Assembly: GCA_024752435.1 (NCBI GenBank)
Contig: CP103028.1
Coordinates: forward strand, 620,001 to 684,000
Direction: 5' to 3'
DNA length: 64,000 nt
DNA from: Allantophomopsis cytisporea
Taxonomy: Eukaryota > Ascomycota > Leotiomycetes > Phacidiales > Phacidiaceae
Below the pieces are notes generated by a model that saw only the letters and a program-made list of their open reading frames with translations, was not told where the DNA came from and searched no databases. A program made the translations under genes and the position numbers. Shown here one piece after another: positions 1 to 11,176 of this stretch (position 1 is the first letter of the stretch; the number at the start of each line of letters is the position of its first letter).

Positions 1-1
1 A

Positions 2-1265
2 GAAGATCAATATGAGACCAATGGCGACGTTAAGCAGACACAGTATCACTCTGTGAAGTTACCTAACGGTAAATGGCAGTGCCAACATACCTGCAGCAGT
101 GGCAAAACAGTCTCCAACAAGACTTGCAAGCATCGTTGCTGTCATCAGGGCCTGGAAAAGCCGCCAAAACTTCGCCCAAGAGGGCAAAAAATAGTATGTT
201 AACATCCTCACTATAACAGGACGAAGCTCATGTAGTTGCAGCTCCCTGAGGCTAGACCCAAGGATTCTTTATATGTCAATAAGGGTCTAGATAAATCTAA
301 GACGAAAAATAACGTACGCATTGCAAGGTTCGACATTGGTGAGTAACTGCTAATGTTCATAGATTCAGAAGCCCGCACCAAAGTTCACTCATCATGAAGT
401 CGAATCAGAAACCGAAAATGATGTGTTTGATATTGGAGACTTGAGATCACCACCGAAGTACAAAGATATGGCATCTCGCGAATATAAGAGTTTCCATGAT
501 CTTCACACCAGTATCCAAGGGGAGAGCAACAAAAGACTTTCATTGAAGAACGCTTATTCAATTGCTTCAACAGAACGGCCAGATCTGTCTTCCCACCTAC
601 AAGGCATTCAGAATTCCTCATTTCATAGTGCAACTCCAGAGTTACTTATGGCACCAAAGAACTCTTCTGTTGATGACGATCTACCTTCACTGCTCAGCCT
701 CACGCAACAGTGCCCCACGGATACAAAAAACTCTTCTGGCTTCCAGAATCAATCTGAGACGACTAAAAAGCCCGCATTTACAGAATCCGGTTCATTCGCC
801 GCAGGCTTTGGTGGCGAGTTTGATGATCTCGACATAGATATAGATATGGATATGTTGCGATCATTCGATAATATGGCACGACAACAAGACCTAATTCTCT
901 CGGATGGATTCGAAAGCTCTGTTGTAGACTACACTTCTCGTGATCCCCAGTCTTTGGCGCCCGAAAACAACAAGAACGAGAAGACGCAGTCATTAGATAA
1001 CAAAAATCGGCAAGGAGAGTCTTATAACAATGAGGTAGAGAAGCAGGACACTCAGACATTCACGGGTACGAAGAGACCAGTGGGGGAGTTTTTCAACTCA
1101 AGTCCTTTCAAGAAGATTAGGAAAGTCACAGGTGCGGTACAGTTAGGAGATCATAACCAGGGAGAAGACTTTGGTGTAGAAGAGGTGAGAGACCAGCCAG
1201 ATTGGGTGAAAGATGTCGACCCTGAATTCTTGAGGTTTTTTGAGGGATTCGTCGAGTATGTATGA
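2..1265 (+). CDS. MER3/HFM1-type meiotic DNA helicase, C-terminal part only (5' end outside window)
   Basis: This is the 3' end of a gene that begins before the window. The first 192 nt read as an open exon with a cysteine-histidine cluster, C-x3-C ... C-K-H-x-C-C-x-Q-G, followed by LEKPP, which resembles the zinc-binding element near the C-terminus of MER3/HFM1, the meiotic helicase that promotes crossovers. I place one intron at 194-362 (GTATGT donor, CATAG acceptor, GCTAAT near the acceptor); both sides are in phase 0. The last exon, 363-1265, codes about 300 low-complexity residues with an acidic DIDIDMDM run and a basic GTKRPVGEFF/KKIRK stretch, ending in TGA. The helicase core is not in the window, so the family call rests on the zinc element and tail. 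An extra intron inside 194-362 cannot be excluded. Confidence 0.75.
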
Positions 1266-1589
1266 TTAATTGAGACATTAGCCGGATTGGGTTGCAGGGA
1301 GCTTTCTATTTGCATTTGGGATGAGTTGGCTTTACATGTTTGCTATGATGGAGTTGGTAGCTTGCTTGATGGAATACGTTTGAAATTTGGGAGGCTTTTC
1401 ATATATAGCTTATTACGATGGCTTATTGATATAGATGGCTATTATTTGCAAAATTACATCTCCTCAGCTTTGACCTACTTCTGGTTTTATCTCTCACCTT
1501 TCCCCATTTCCCCAGAAAACCCATGAGCCCTCATGATTTGTAAAATAAAATAAAACGTGCTTGATTATTCTATATTTGTTCTCTATATA
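1266..1589. other. short intergenic region between two convergent genes
   Basis: This is T-rich spacer between the stop codon of the helicase (+) and that of the membrane protein (-). It should hold both 3' UTRs. AATAAAA-like A-rich strings occur near 1540-1555. An open frame at 1287-1526 has no recognisable domain and is probably chance. Confidence 0.6.
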
Positions 1590-2855
1590 TCACCAATGCG
1601 GTAAAAAATTTATCCAAGATGTTGTCTCATACGCGCTTGATGGCAGAGCTCTAAGTGAGCTTATAGCCACACCAAAGATGATGAACCTCACAATGACAAG
1701 AACAAGGCAGGCAAAAGTAAGAGCCGCATCAAGTATCCAACCGCTTCTCTGCTCAGTTTCCACACCCCACGACGGCTTCACCCATATCCACACCAAATTG
1801 AAATTAGTGCTCTTATTGACCCGATGTAATATTCCCACAAGTCCGACCGTCGGTATACTGACAGCGAGCATCAAGAGCCCAGAGATACGCCACAAATCCC
1901 TCTCCACATGTGTCGGATAGTCGAGATTCCAGCCTAGCAGGTGAATAGAACTATGCAGCGTCGACGGGCCGCCAATGAACAGTAGCAGTAGCGGTCCCAA
2001 GGCGCCGGGCATCGAAGCGTCGTCGGGGATACGCGTCAGTGGTCTCTCTTTGAGATCGAACTTCTGTAGCATCTTCCGCCGCGTCCAGACGAGGTCCGCT
2101 TTCTCGACGAAATCCATCGGTGTATCTTGCCACGGCTCTTGAGCTATGGCGCCAGCGCTTGTGAGCACTGTGGCCATGGGTGTGGTCATATGAATAGTAG
2201 TTGGTGTGCCGACTTGCTGCGGCTTGTAAAGCCAGAAATAGTACGTCATGAAAGTAGAGGTGACGAAGGCGAGGGTGAAGAGTTCTAGTGGAGAGATGGC
2301 GAGGTGCTGGGCTGCTCTTGCGATGCTGCTGATTGCCAGCCAGCCGATTTGCAGCAGCGCTACGATCTTCGCGAACTTATCGGCTTTGGATTTGTCCCAG
2401 ATCTCATCGTCCGTGATGGATGGCATCTTGATGTATTCGTGCTTCACAAGATAGTGAATGCTCGAGGCGTTGACGGGGAATGGTCGGATGTCAGGCGTCT
2501 CGAGGAGAAACCCTCCTGAGTTGGCATAGAAGGCGTGAATTAATGTCCACTCCTCATGGCCAAGAGCCCGCATGTCAGCGACGGACTTCCGTGCCCATTT
2601 CCATTGCCAGCCTGCGTGTGCTGTGAGGAGGTCGGGGGTGAGAATTGCAAAAAAAGCCCAGCGGGCTTTGCGAAGGAATATCCTAAATGAAGTATCTTTT
2701 GGCCCTGGAATATTCAGGTGGATTACTGTATAGACAGAGGTACCGAGGACTAAAAGACAACTCCAGATTATGTCGATTGTTCCGCGTTGATTAGGTGCAT
2801 TTACCCAACCTACTTTGTCACCAAGTTCGAGAATAGGCTCTGTGAGATTGCCCAT
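1590..2855 (-). CDS. polytopic membrane protein of a fungal family, function unknown
   Basis: This is a single-exon frame of about 421 residues, starting at the ATG whose complement lies at 2853-2855. The frame extends 36 nt further upstream, but only from a TTG codon. Near the N-terminus is W-V-N-A-P-N-Q-R-G-T-I-D-I-I-W-S-C, a signature I associate with an expanded family of uncharacterised fungal membrane proteins. About seven hydrophobic stretches follow, at roughly residues 28-46, 62-82, 160-180, 190-210, 285-310, 328-350 and 375-402. Between the second and third lies a soluble part with LGHEEWTLIHAFYANSGGF, also typical. It is probably an integral membrane protein; no enzyme motif is visible. 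It converges on the MER3/HFM1 gene. An unseen 5' exon with a signal peptide is possible. Confidence 0.7.
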   Translation of the reverse strand: MGNLTEPILELGDKVGWVNAPNQRGTIDIIWSCLLVLGTSVYTVIHLNIPGPKDTSFRIFLRKARWAFFAILTPDLLTAHAGWQWKWARKSVADMRALGHEEWTLIHAFYANSGGFLLETPDIRPFPVNASSIHYLVKHEYIKMPSITDDEIWDKSKADKFAKIVALLQIGWLAISSIARAAQHLAISPLELFTLAFVTSTFMTYYFWLYKPQQVGTPTTIHMTTPMATVLTSAGAIAQEPWQDTPMDFVEKADLVWTRRKMLQKFDLKERPLTRIPDDASMPGALGPLLLLFIGGPSTLHSSIHLLGWNLDYPTHVERDLWRISGLLMLAVSIPTVGLVGILHRVNKSTNFNLVWIWVKPSWGVETEQRSGWILDAALTFACLVLVIVRFIIFGVAISSLRALPSSAYETTSWINFLPHW

Positions 2856-5343
2856 TGTATTGGTCAGAGGTAGGTTCAATGAGGTGATCAACCGAGTATA
2901 TACATCTCTTCACTCAGTAAATGAAAACAAGCGGTAACAGATTCATTGTCATTTGAGACTTTGAAAGAAAGATTCTACAGATATAGGACTTTGTACTTTC
3001 CTGTCGTCGAAAGTGCAACCCTAGTCTCCAATAAAAAATCATGCATAAGCAAATATGTAATGAATCAAAATTGCGGGGTGCTGTCCCAGCAAACAGATAG
3101 GATTAAGGAATATGCGATCCCTACTCATCGATAGACAGTGTTACTCCAGTCCAGGCGACTGACTGACCTTTGTAGAGTTCAGAGCTGGAATGTGGCATCG
3201 ATCCACGGAAAGCACCCTGCAAAAGTCATAGCACTCTGGGCCATGATTGACTACCTGCAGGGTTATCGTTGAGGAGCACACATGTTGTATGCGGTTCACT
3301 ACTCCAAATATGGGGCAGCTCCGTACGCTTGGCACCCCACTGCTTCCCTTGTATCCCATTTCACCGCAGAGCAAACTCACAAACTTTCCAGGTGGGCCTC
3401 CAAATCATCTCTGATCGATTGTGCTCATTGTCGACGGTGAACCGATGTTTCTTTGAGAACACTCATGCAAAGTATTTCATGCATAAGCGGAAAACTTCGT
3501 ATACATAATCACGACATGACGAGTCAGTTCGTAGCTCGCAGTTCTACGCAGTAGAGAGATTGCGGAGACCCGCATGGGCCAATTATTCGGAAATGTCTTA
3601 AGATAATTGCCTTGACAAACTCTGTCGGAGCAAGGTTCGAAGGTGTCAGCGAATAGGCTCAGGATGGATTGGTGAATTCAGTCTGTGATATTATATGGTT
3701 GATTTTGGGGGGCCAAAAGTAACGAAAGGGCCTGAGAGCATCCGAGAGATGCGCGCCTTTGCATAACACAGAATACGAGGGACCTTACTGATGATGCTCG
3801 AACAATGCAAGGGACCGATGAGGTTCAATGCGATGGTTGAGCTTGTGGTGTAATGGTCATGTTTCTCTCTATCGAGTTTTTGGTCGGAAGTGCATTCTTC
3901 ATCTAGAACTGCTAAGGTTTAGTGATTCATCCGCGGCTGAGAGTCAGAGGTGCCAACTCACAGAATGGAACTCGCTCTCAAGACAATAATTCGAAAATGA
4001 TGAAATCATAGTAGGATTGTATGTGAACTCGATACTCCATCCATTGAGATAGACAGTGGTTTACACTCCTATATAATGTATATATGTCGTAAATATGGAA
4101 GACTGATGTCAGAACCCCTCTGGGGCACACGCAGTAATGAATTATGAATGATCTGTCGATGATGCTGTCACAAGGCCTACACCTGTCTCGACGGTATCAA
4201 CAAATTCAATGATTTTGTCATTGAAATCAGCTCGGGAGTTGTAGAATTAAAGTACGACGTCCACATCTAATTGATGTCAACTAGACACCGCTCCATAGTT
4301 CAGCTTTCTGTTCGCCGCCAATTTAACGCCGTAACGTCGTAAGGCTGCGTGCACAGGAACCCGTGCGGCGCAGCATTTTAGTCAACCTTTAATGCGACGA
4401 CATCGAAAATATGATAACCACTGAAGATTGAGTAGGTGAAACCTGGACCCAGCATATGTAATGACTACAGACGTAGGTATCGTAGAGACGGAGCTGCGAT
4501 GGAGTTCCTGGTGCTTGTTTGATCGAGGGTAGGTGCGATGGATGTTAACTTGGCAGATATCATACCTGAGATTTATGTTAAAAATATACTTCATGAACCA
4601 CCAAATGGATGAAGATACTCATTTGAGGGGGATGACACGTACTGTCGCGTGAAATATCCTGGTTTGAAAGCAAATAGAAGTTATCTTAATGTGTAGCTCA
4701 AGAGGAATTTCATACAGGTGATTTCCAACCTCATCTGCACAATAACTTATATAATTATATGAAAACAATGAGCAACCAGCGCATACATCTGACCAGAGAT
4801 ATGAAGTAGTGTAACCTCAGGTGGGGTCTCTCTTCTAGTACTTGAGAACTTGCAGAGGTGGAAAAGGCTAGCGCGTTACTTATGGATCAGCATGTTGAGA
4901 CCTATTGCCATTTTACTTATTTGAATTACTTCTTTTGACCCACTACGTACTCCCCAGTAGATGAAACAGAATGATGGAACAGAAATCTGTACAGTTAAAC
5001 CAGTATTGTAAGTGCCCAAATATCTGTTGTCGTTGATTCCGATCAAGGCGCAGCATATTCTCTACGACTGATTACCGTGGTAGATCTCTACATTATCTAC
5101 CACTGTATCATTTGACTTAAATTAGTAACGAAGAAATCCCCTATAATGTGCGCTACAAACATCAAAGTCAGTTGTTGACTGGAGTGTATAACAAGGACGT
5201 CTATAATTTGGAAACGGGACTGATAGACTGCTAGAAACCACGATGAATAAAAAATGCTTTATACTCGAGGAGCACATTCATCAAGTTACAAATCCCAAAA
5301 AAATCGTAATATTATTCAGTACATCTAATCATACCCAAACTGT
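2856..5343. other. gene-free intergenic region of 2.5 kb
   Basis: No coding region is recognisable here on either strand. The sequence is AT-leaning with scattered short open frames (for example 3141-3380 minus, 3269-3508 plus, 4382-4594 minus) that lack domains or plausible splice partners. It separates the 5' end of the membrane protein from the 3' end of the lipase, so it should hold the membrane protein's promoter (near 2856-3100) and the lipase 3' UTR (near 5250-5343, with A-rich strings). Confidence 0.5.
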
Positions 5344-8300
5344 CTAAGCCACTTCACTTGCTTCACTTGCTTCGCTGACCGAAGTCTTACCATCATCATC
5401 CTTACTAGCTCTATCAAGGGCCACAGCAGTTGTCTCCCCACTCAAGACACTCTCTACATCTTTATTCGCAATTCTCGATCCCCTCGGCGATCTCGCGCTG
5501 TTGAGAAACTCACTGACCTCACGCTCATCTGTGCCAACCATCTCGTCCTCGGCGGCGAGCTCAGAAGATGTACTCGTAGATTTAGGCTTCCGCCCGCCGA
5601 CCATTTCCGTCCAATTCCAGCTCTTATTTTGCGGACTCGTTGGACTCTTCGGGCTCTGCACAGCATCTTCTTCCAGCTCGCTGTCCGAGTCATCTGCGCT
5701 ATCCGCCCAGTCGCGCTCACTCCACTGCACGGAATCTGAACGTTCCAGTATACCTGGTCTGGTTTCCTTGTCCTTACTACTAGAGGAGAAGCTCGAGGGC
5801 GTTGCGAGTGGCGGTAATGTATCTGTTGCCTCACGAATTTCGCTATCCGTGCGGACATGTTTCTGGAATGTCTCGTTAAATCGCTTGTTTGTATCTGGGC
5901 GGTCGCTGTCACGACCTTCGCTCTGATTGCCTCGTTCGGAAGCTTTGATTTCATCGCCGGTGGTGTTGACACCTTCATTGCTTGCCTTGGCGCGCTCGTT
6001 ACCAGCATCGTCTTCATCGCGCGTATTGGCGACTGCTTGATCGGAGAAATGTGTGTCACAGAGATGCTTGACTACAGGCCAGCCGTAGGCATTGGAGAAC
6101 ATACGTCGTACTATCATGTTATTGTGTGCATCAGGTTCTAATCGTACCAGGACTTTACGCCAGGAAAGGTCCCGGTGGTAGGCTCGCGCGATCTTCTCTT
6201 CTACTTTCATGGCTGAGCCATCAACCACTTGGTTATGATCTTTGGATGGACCTGTGTGCTGGGTATCGTCATAGTCGCGAGCTGAGAGTGTAGAGTCTGT
6301 ATGAGTAGGTGGAGTAATGTTTGGAGATGAGAGAAGGTTCTGCGAAGATTTACGTAGAATTGATGTTGACCTGTTCTTGAGTGGCGGCGGAGGGATATCT
6401 TCAGGATGATAAACACGGTCATGGAAAATCGTTCGAGGTCGAGATGTTGGATCTATCAGAAAGTCGACTGGGGGAAGTGGAGGTGCTAACACATCGCCAG
6501 CTGATTCGAAGAACGATGTTCGAGGGGGTGCTGAAAGAGGAACATTATCAAATAGTGTATCACCTCGAGTAGCTTTTGGTCTTTGAGGCTTACTATCCGA
6601 CGGAGATTCAGAGCCTGAATCTTCACCAATCTTGATTGTTTGGCTTCGCTTGTAGATCTTTGCACTCTTAGGCGATGTATGGTGAGGTTTTGAAGGACTA
6701 CTTGGTTTGAGAAAACCGAACAAATTACTCAGAGTATTAACACTACTCGCTGGTGGACTGACTTCCTCATCTTCATCATCTGTTACAGATCTTGCAGTAT
6801 CAGAACCTGGATGAAGTTTCTTAGCCCTGCGTAGACTGCCTGTATCATCATCTCGAGTGGCGGTGGCAGGTGGCTGTGGCACTACATCTCCTTCCCCACG
6901 TCTTGTTGGTGTGTTTGTTCCACTGTCGCCTAATTCGACGTCGCTAGCATTCCCATCTGACCATGGACCCTTGCGACGGCTTGAGTTGGCGCCAGTAAGT
7001 TCTGCCCATCCCCATCCAGCCATTGTGCCTACGAGGCCATTTTCTCTCCTTGCTTTCTCGACACGACCAAGACCTTGCCAGTCCAAGAAAAGAAGGCAAC
7101 TTGTTCTGAGAGGGACGATTCCATCGTTGACAACATTTGAGTATACTGTTCGATTGCGAAACCTTTTTAGCACCTGATGAGCCGGACCAGTTGGCAGAAT
7201 TCGTAGCAAAGGTTTCGCGCCAGGATCCTTTTCTCCTTCAACACGTTTGGAAGCACTTTCGCCAATACCGCCCATTATCGCACTCCAACCTCCTCTTGCA
7301 ATTGTAGGAGCTCTCCAGGTCAATCCCAAATCTTGACCTGTACGACCAACCAACCCGAAATCAAGAGCGAACTTGACATAAAGTGGATTCTCGTTACTCA
7401 ATCCAAGGAACGGTGTCGCAAGAGCGATAAAGTTTATTGGCTTGATAAGATCAAAAAAGTTTGGAGAATGTTTTTGAATGTAAGCAACAGCATAAGTCTG
7501 AATAAGTCCGCCAAGGGAATGCGCGATGAAACTGATGCTGGTGATCCCATATGCTTGTTTCTTTCGTGTATATGGCTCCTCGTGAATACTGCTATGTGAA
7601 TGTGTTGGTTTCCCAGTCTTGTCCACCTTCTTCGATTCTCCGACAATGGCCGTCGCGAGAGACTTCTTGACAGTTTTGGTAACTGGAAGAAATGGCTGAT
7701 CTGGATATGTCATAGCAAGTACATACTTAGCAAGTCGTTTACCAAGATACTTGATACCCCGTTCGGTTCTTACGGCATTGCCGGAAAATCCACGCACAAT
7801 CACCTCCTCCTCGTCTTCATCATCCTCATTCTCATCCTCATCCATTCCATCATTTTCTTTCGTATTATTCTCAGTCGTTCCTTCGTCTGGGGCACTATTT
7901 GATGTCGACGACTTCATCCTAGCCTCTTGCCTTTCCTTACGGCGTCTTGCTCTTGCATCTATCTTTGCCTGTCTGGCTGTGGCATCTATACTTTCTTTCA
8001 AATAGAGCATGTCGGCGCCGAGATTACTGTGGAGACCATGTGTCAAGACAACCAGATGCACTTTCTTCTGCTTCTGGTTTTTGTTCTCATCTACCTCTTC
8101 TGCAGGCTCCGCTTCTCCCTCTTTCGCTTGTTCAGTTGGAGCATCTGCATTCTTTGCTCTTCCCTGTCCTCCACCTCCTTCGACACCGTCCCACGATGGT
8201 AATGTAGGCTTATTCCATAGACTCGCCGTATCATCCACAGTCAGCCTTATAGCCCTTGTATAAATTCCCTTCGGCTGAGCTTTGTGATGTCCGTCCTTGG

Positions 8301-8847
8301 CTCCTTGGCTTTGTTGGTGATCAGCGACATGACCGGGTGTTCCATTATTTCCACCGATTATGGGACCAAATCCTAGTGACAATGACTTCTCATCACGACC
8401 GAGAAGGATTTCATAATGTACCGCAGCTGAATTCGAGAATATAACTTGCGAAGCCACTTCTATGATCCATGTCACACTCAAGGGACTTGACTCTTCATGG
8501 CTCTTTGAATTCGCAGTCCCTGCTGACTCTCGCACATGCTCTGGAACGCTCAATTGGGTCTGAAAGACGCCGCCAGCTTTGAGATTCGGCTCAAATTCCG
8601 GTATACCGTCTCGTCGAGCTGTTTCGAATTTCTCATTCGGCTGGAAATTCGAAGGATATGCTGCTGTATATAAGGTATATGGTCCATGAACGAATGCGGC
8701 TCTGAGAGCGATAGCAGATGTATTCTTGATCTTAAGATGTAGATGTGCGGGCGACGGTAAGATACGATCAACAGCGGGAGTGTAAGTGACTGTGTATCGA
8801 ACGACTTCTCCTATCTTGACACTCCCGCTCTGATGCAAAAGCAGCAT
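5344..8847 (-). CDS. ROG1-type (DUF676) serine lipase/esterase
   Basis: This single exon codes 1167 residues. The N-terminal ~200 residues form the beta-rich region usual in this fungal family. The alpha/beta hydrolase core begins near residue 263 with L-V-V-L-T-H-G-L-H-S-N, the oxyanion-side HG motif. The nucleophile elbow is F-I-A-H-S-L-G-G-L with serine about 444, and D-A-H-N-N-M supplies the probable catalytic histidine at about 908. V-N-D-G-I-V-P-L between them is the likely acid region. Lysine/acid-rich low-complexity insertions (residues ~225-260 and ~300-350) separate the HG and GxSxG parts; long serine-rich stretches precede and follow the histidine, and the protein ends in an acidic, serine-rich tail. 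ROG1-family enzymes hydrolyse acyl lipids; yeast Rog1 acts on monoacylglycerol. The substrate here is unknown. No signal peptide is seen. Confidence 0.85.
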   Translation of the reverse strand: MLLLHQSGSVKIGEVVRYTVTYTPAVDRILPSPAHLHLKIKNTSAIALRAAFVHGPYTLYTAAYPSNFQPNEKFETARRDGIPEFEPNLKAGGVFQTQLSVPEHVRESAGTANSKSHEESSPLSVTWIIEVASQVIFSNSAAVHYEILLGRDEKSLSLGFGPIIGGNNGTPGHVADHQQSQGAKDGHHKAQPKGIYTRAIRLTVDDTASLWNKPTLPSWDGVEGGGGQGRAKNADAPTEQAKEGEAEPAEEVDENKNQKQKKVHLVVLTHGLHSNLGADMLYLKESIDATARQAKIDARARRRKERQEARMKSSTSNSAPDEGTTENNTKENDGMDEDENEDDEDEEEVIVRGFSGNAVRTERGIKYLGKRLAKYVLAMTYPDQPFLPVTKTVKKSLATAIVGESKKVDKTGKPTHSHSSIHEEPYTRKKQAYGITSISFIAHSLGGLIQTYAVAYIQKHSPNFFDLIKPINFIALATPFLGLSNENPLYVKFALDFGLVGRTGQDLGLTWRAPTIARGGWSAIMGGIGESASKRVEGEKDPGAKPLLRILPTGPAHQVLKRFRNRTVYSNVVNDGIVPLRTSCLLFLDWQGLGRVEKARRENGLVGTMAGWGWAELTGANSSRRKGPWSDGNASDVELGDSGTNTPTRRGEGDVVPQPPATATRDDDTGSLRRAKKLHPGSDTARSVTDDEDEEVSPPASSVNTLSNLFGFLKPSSPSKPHHTSPKSAKIYKRSQTIKIGEDSGSESPSDSKPQRPKATRGDTLFDNVPLSAPPRTSFFESAGDVLAPPLPPVDFLIDPTSRPRTIFHDRVYHPEDIPPPPLKNRSTSILRKSSQNLLSSPNITPPTHTDSTLSARDYDDTQHTGPSKDHNQVVDGSAMKVEEKIARAYHRDLSWRKVLVRLEPDAHNNMIVRRMFSNAYGWPVVKHLCDTHFSDQAVANTRDEDDAGNERAKASNEGVNTTGDEIKASERGNQSEGRDSDRPDTNKRFNETFQKHVRTDSEIREATDTLPPLATPSSFSSSSKDKETRPGILERSDSVQWSERDWADSADDSDSELEEDAVQSPKSPTSPQNKSWNWTEMVGGRKPKSTSTSSELAAEDEMVGTDEREVSEFLNSARSPRGSRIANKDVESVLSGETTAVALDRASKDDDGKTSVSEASEASEVA

Positions 8848-9947
8848 ATTGGGTATGGATGGTCGTTGTTATTCCGTTGTCGTGTGCTCGAGTCGGTATC
8901 TGTTGCAAGGATGTTGATTCTCTAATCGGTCACGGTCATATTCCGGATGCTTTGCAAGCTGCCTTGCCTTGAAACTCGGCAATGTTGTCAAGATGGATTC
9001 GTTTGTGACATTGGAAGATTTCTCATGATCAGTACGTTTAAATAGGAGAAGTTGCTGTGCTGGCACGAGTAGCTGATTGATAGGGAGTGGTTCGCGACTT
9101 CAAACCAGAGGATCTTCACTGGCCTTCCACTCCCTACGCCGACACTCCGATGTTATGACGCGAATGTGTGGCTGTACCCAGAATAAAGCAATGAAACGTT
9201 GTGGCTGAACCTCAGATCTACCGAACATTCCTCATGCTCAAGTGGCATCTGGCTCTTCGAGATCAACGTCATCGGAAGTTCTGAGGTAGGATGAGATCAA
9301 TGCAAAAACAATTTACAGTCTCGATTGCTGATGTCCACATCGCCCGAAACATTGCGGGGTGCAAGGGTAAGTCAAGTGAGATAATGTTAGTAAGGTATGT
9401 ACGGCACCGACAGTGTCTGCGATGATGTGCCTTCGGCTGAGGCGTAGGCTTTGCGACTCAACATCAACGTTGCGAGGTTACACGACTTCAGTCAAATATC
9501 TCAATATCAGTCCCTTGGATAACATAACAACGGTTTGCATTCATGCTAAATACATACATACATACAAGCTACCTCAAGGTATCTATTCTATGGTGAATAT
9601 GATTGGGGTTGCTCATCAATTGAAACGCGTCAAATATCTAAATGAAAAACGCACCATCCCACCGTTGCGGTGGGTCTTTGACGAGCCTGCACTCTACAGG
9701 CATTGTGCAGTTTTCTAATATATTTTCCTGGGATTCACCCCTTGTCAACAACAAAATCGTACGAAAGTACTACTTTGTACACGGAAATACTTACGGACAT
9801 GGCTAGGTTGCCAAGTTACGAACGAGTGGATTTTTCCGAACTCTAGGACTCATGCATCGTATAAAAGGACTAAGTGTTGTTTAAAAGAAAGAAAATGCTT
9901 TGTAGGTCGAGCGTCTCACTAACTTTTCAATAATTACAATATTCGAC
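8848..9947. other. divergent intergenic/promoter region
   Basis: This 1.1 kb lies between the start codons of the lipase (-) and the secreted hydrolase (+), so it should carry both promoters. A short ATAC repeat is at about 9550-9567. The open frame at 9413-9718 has no domain and is probably chance. No other structure is recognised. Confidence 0.5.
9860..9867 (+). promoter_or_regulatory. TATA box candidate of the secreted hydrolase gene
   Basis: TATAAAAG lies 81 nt before the ATG at 9948, a suitable distance for a core promoter with a 5' leader of about 50 nt. It is a sequence match only. Confidence 0.45.
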
Positions 9948-11176
9948 ATGCGTTTTCTCTTTACGTTTCCAGCAATCGCTGTGGTTGTAGGTGCTGTCTC
10001 AAACTCCACAAATTCAACTGTGGATTGTACTGGCATCAATGCTGTGAAGCCTGCTTGCATTTCCAATGAGACCCTGTACCGGCGAGATTTCTTCTTCATC
10101 GGTAGCTCATATATCTACGACAACACTTCTAATGGAATCCTCGCAGAGGACCAAATGTATGTTGAGAAGCTCACTCCTGCAGCTGGAGTGACCCAATCAA
10201 TCCCACTGGTATTCTTCCATGGTGGAGGGGTCTCAGGAGCAGCATGGCTGAATACCCCAGATAACCGTAAGGGATGGGCATCATATTTCGTCGATCTCGG
10301 GTATCAAGTCTACATCGTAGATCAAACCTCGGTGGGCAGAGCCTCGCAGAATGATATCACGAGCTACAATCTACGATATGGCTCAACAGTAGCTGTCACA
10401 GAAGCAGGCTTCACAGCCCCTGAAATTACCGATTCCTATCCTCAAAGCCAGAATCACACACAATGGCCGGGCGTATGTACTCCCGTCGTCTACCAAAAGC
10501 AATCTAACAGTCACAGAACGGTACTCGAGGCGACCCGATATTCGACGCATTTCAACCAACCTTCATTCCCCTCACCCTCAACACATATCGCGAAGAACTC
10601 GCCATGCGACACGCAGGCTGTGCTCTTCTTTCCCTCATAGGGCCATCCTTCCTAATCAGTCACTCCATTGGCGCATCCTCGACGGTACTCATCAGTGATG
10701 AGTGTCCCGATCTCGTTGAAGGAAATATCTCTATTGAGCCTGGGAACATTCCCTTCGAATCTTACGTCGGCAACACAACTTCGTCCGTAGGACGAACCAC
10801 GGCACGACCGTATGGTCTGACGGTCACGCCGCTTACCTACGACCCGCCTGTTAATTCCTCTTCTGATATCATTCAGGTAACTGTTGGCGTTGACACGCCT
10901 GCTAATCGCAGTTGTGTTCTGCAAGCTGAGCCAGCAAGAAAACTGCCTAACCTGGCTAAGGTACCGTATGTTGCGTTCACCGGTGAGGCGAGTCCACATG
11001 CTACCTACGATCACTGTGTTATTAGCTTCTTGAACCAGGCGGGTGTAGCGACGGATTGGATTCAATTGGGTGAGATTGGAATTCACGGTAATGCGCATTT
11101 TATGGTGTTGGAGTTAAACAATCTGGATATAGCTGCTGTGGTACAGGAATGGATCGAGGGGATTGTGAAAGGATAA
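9948..11176 (+). CDS. secreted alpha/beta hydrolase (esterase-like)
   Basis: There are two exons, 9948-10472 and 10517-11176. The 44-nt intron has a GTATGT donor and CACAG acceptor, and both sides are in phase 0; splicing joins QWPG to NGTRGDPIFDAF. The protein is about 394 residues. It begins with a signal peptide (MRFLFTFPAIAVVVGAVS) and a cysteine pair near residues 26-37. The hydrolase core shows L-V-F-F-H-G-G-G-V-S-G (oxyanion strand), a nucleophile elbow S-H-S-I-G in exon 2 and a C-terminal I-H-G-N-A-H-F that holds the probable catalytic histidine. Several N-x-S/T sites fit secretion. Related fungal proteins are annotated as secreted alpha/beta hydrolases of unknown substrate. The residue after S-x-S-I-G is alanine where relatives often have a second glycine, a mild variation. 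Confidence 0.8.
10473..10516 (+). other. 44-nt intron of the secreted hydrolase
   Basis: GTATGT donor, CTAAC-like branch at about 10504 and CACAG acceptor. Without splicing the first exon runs into an unrelated frame and stops before the nucleophile, so the intron is needed to give one complete enzyme. It is at the short end for fungal introns. Confidence 0.8.

Noticed and set aside
194..219. 26-nt GT-AG stretch in the helicase gene
   Set aside because: Too short for a fungal intron; the 169-nt intron 194-362 keeps phase on both sides and joins two protein-like exons.
1287..1526. 79-codon frame after the helicase
   Set aside because: Hydrophobic chance translation of T-rich 3' flank.
9413..9718. 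101-codon frame upstream of the secreted hydrolase
   Set aside because: No domain; contains simple ATAC repeats; lies in promoter sequence.
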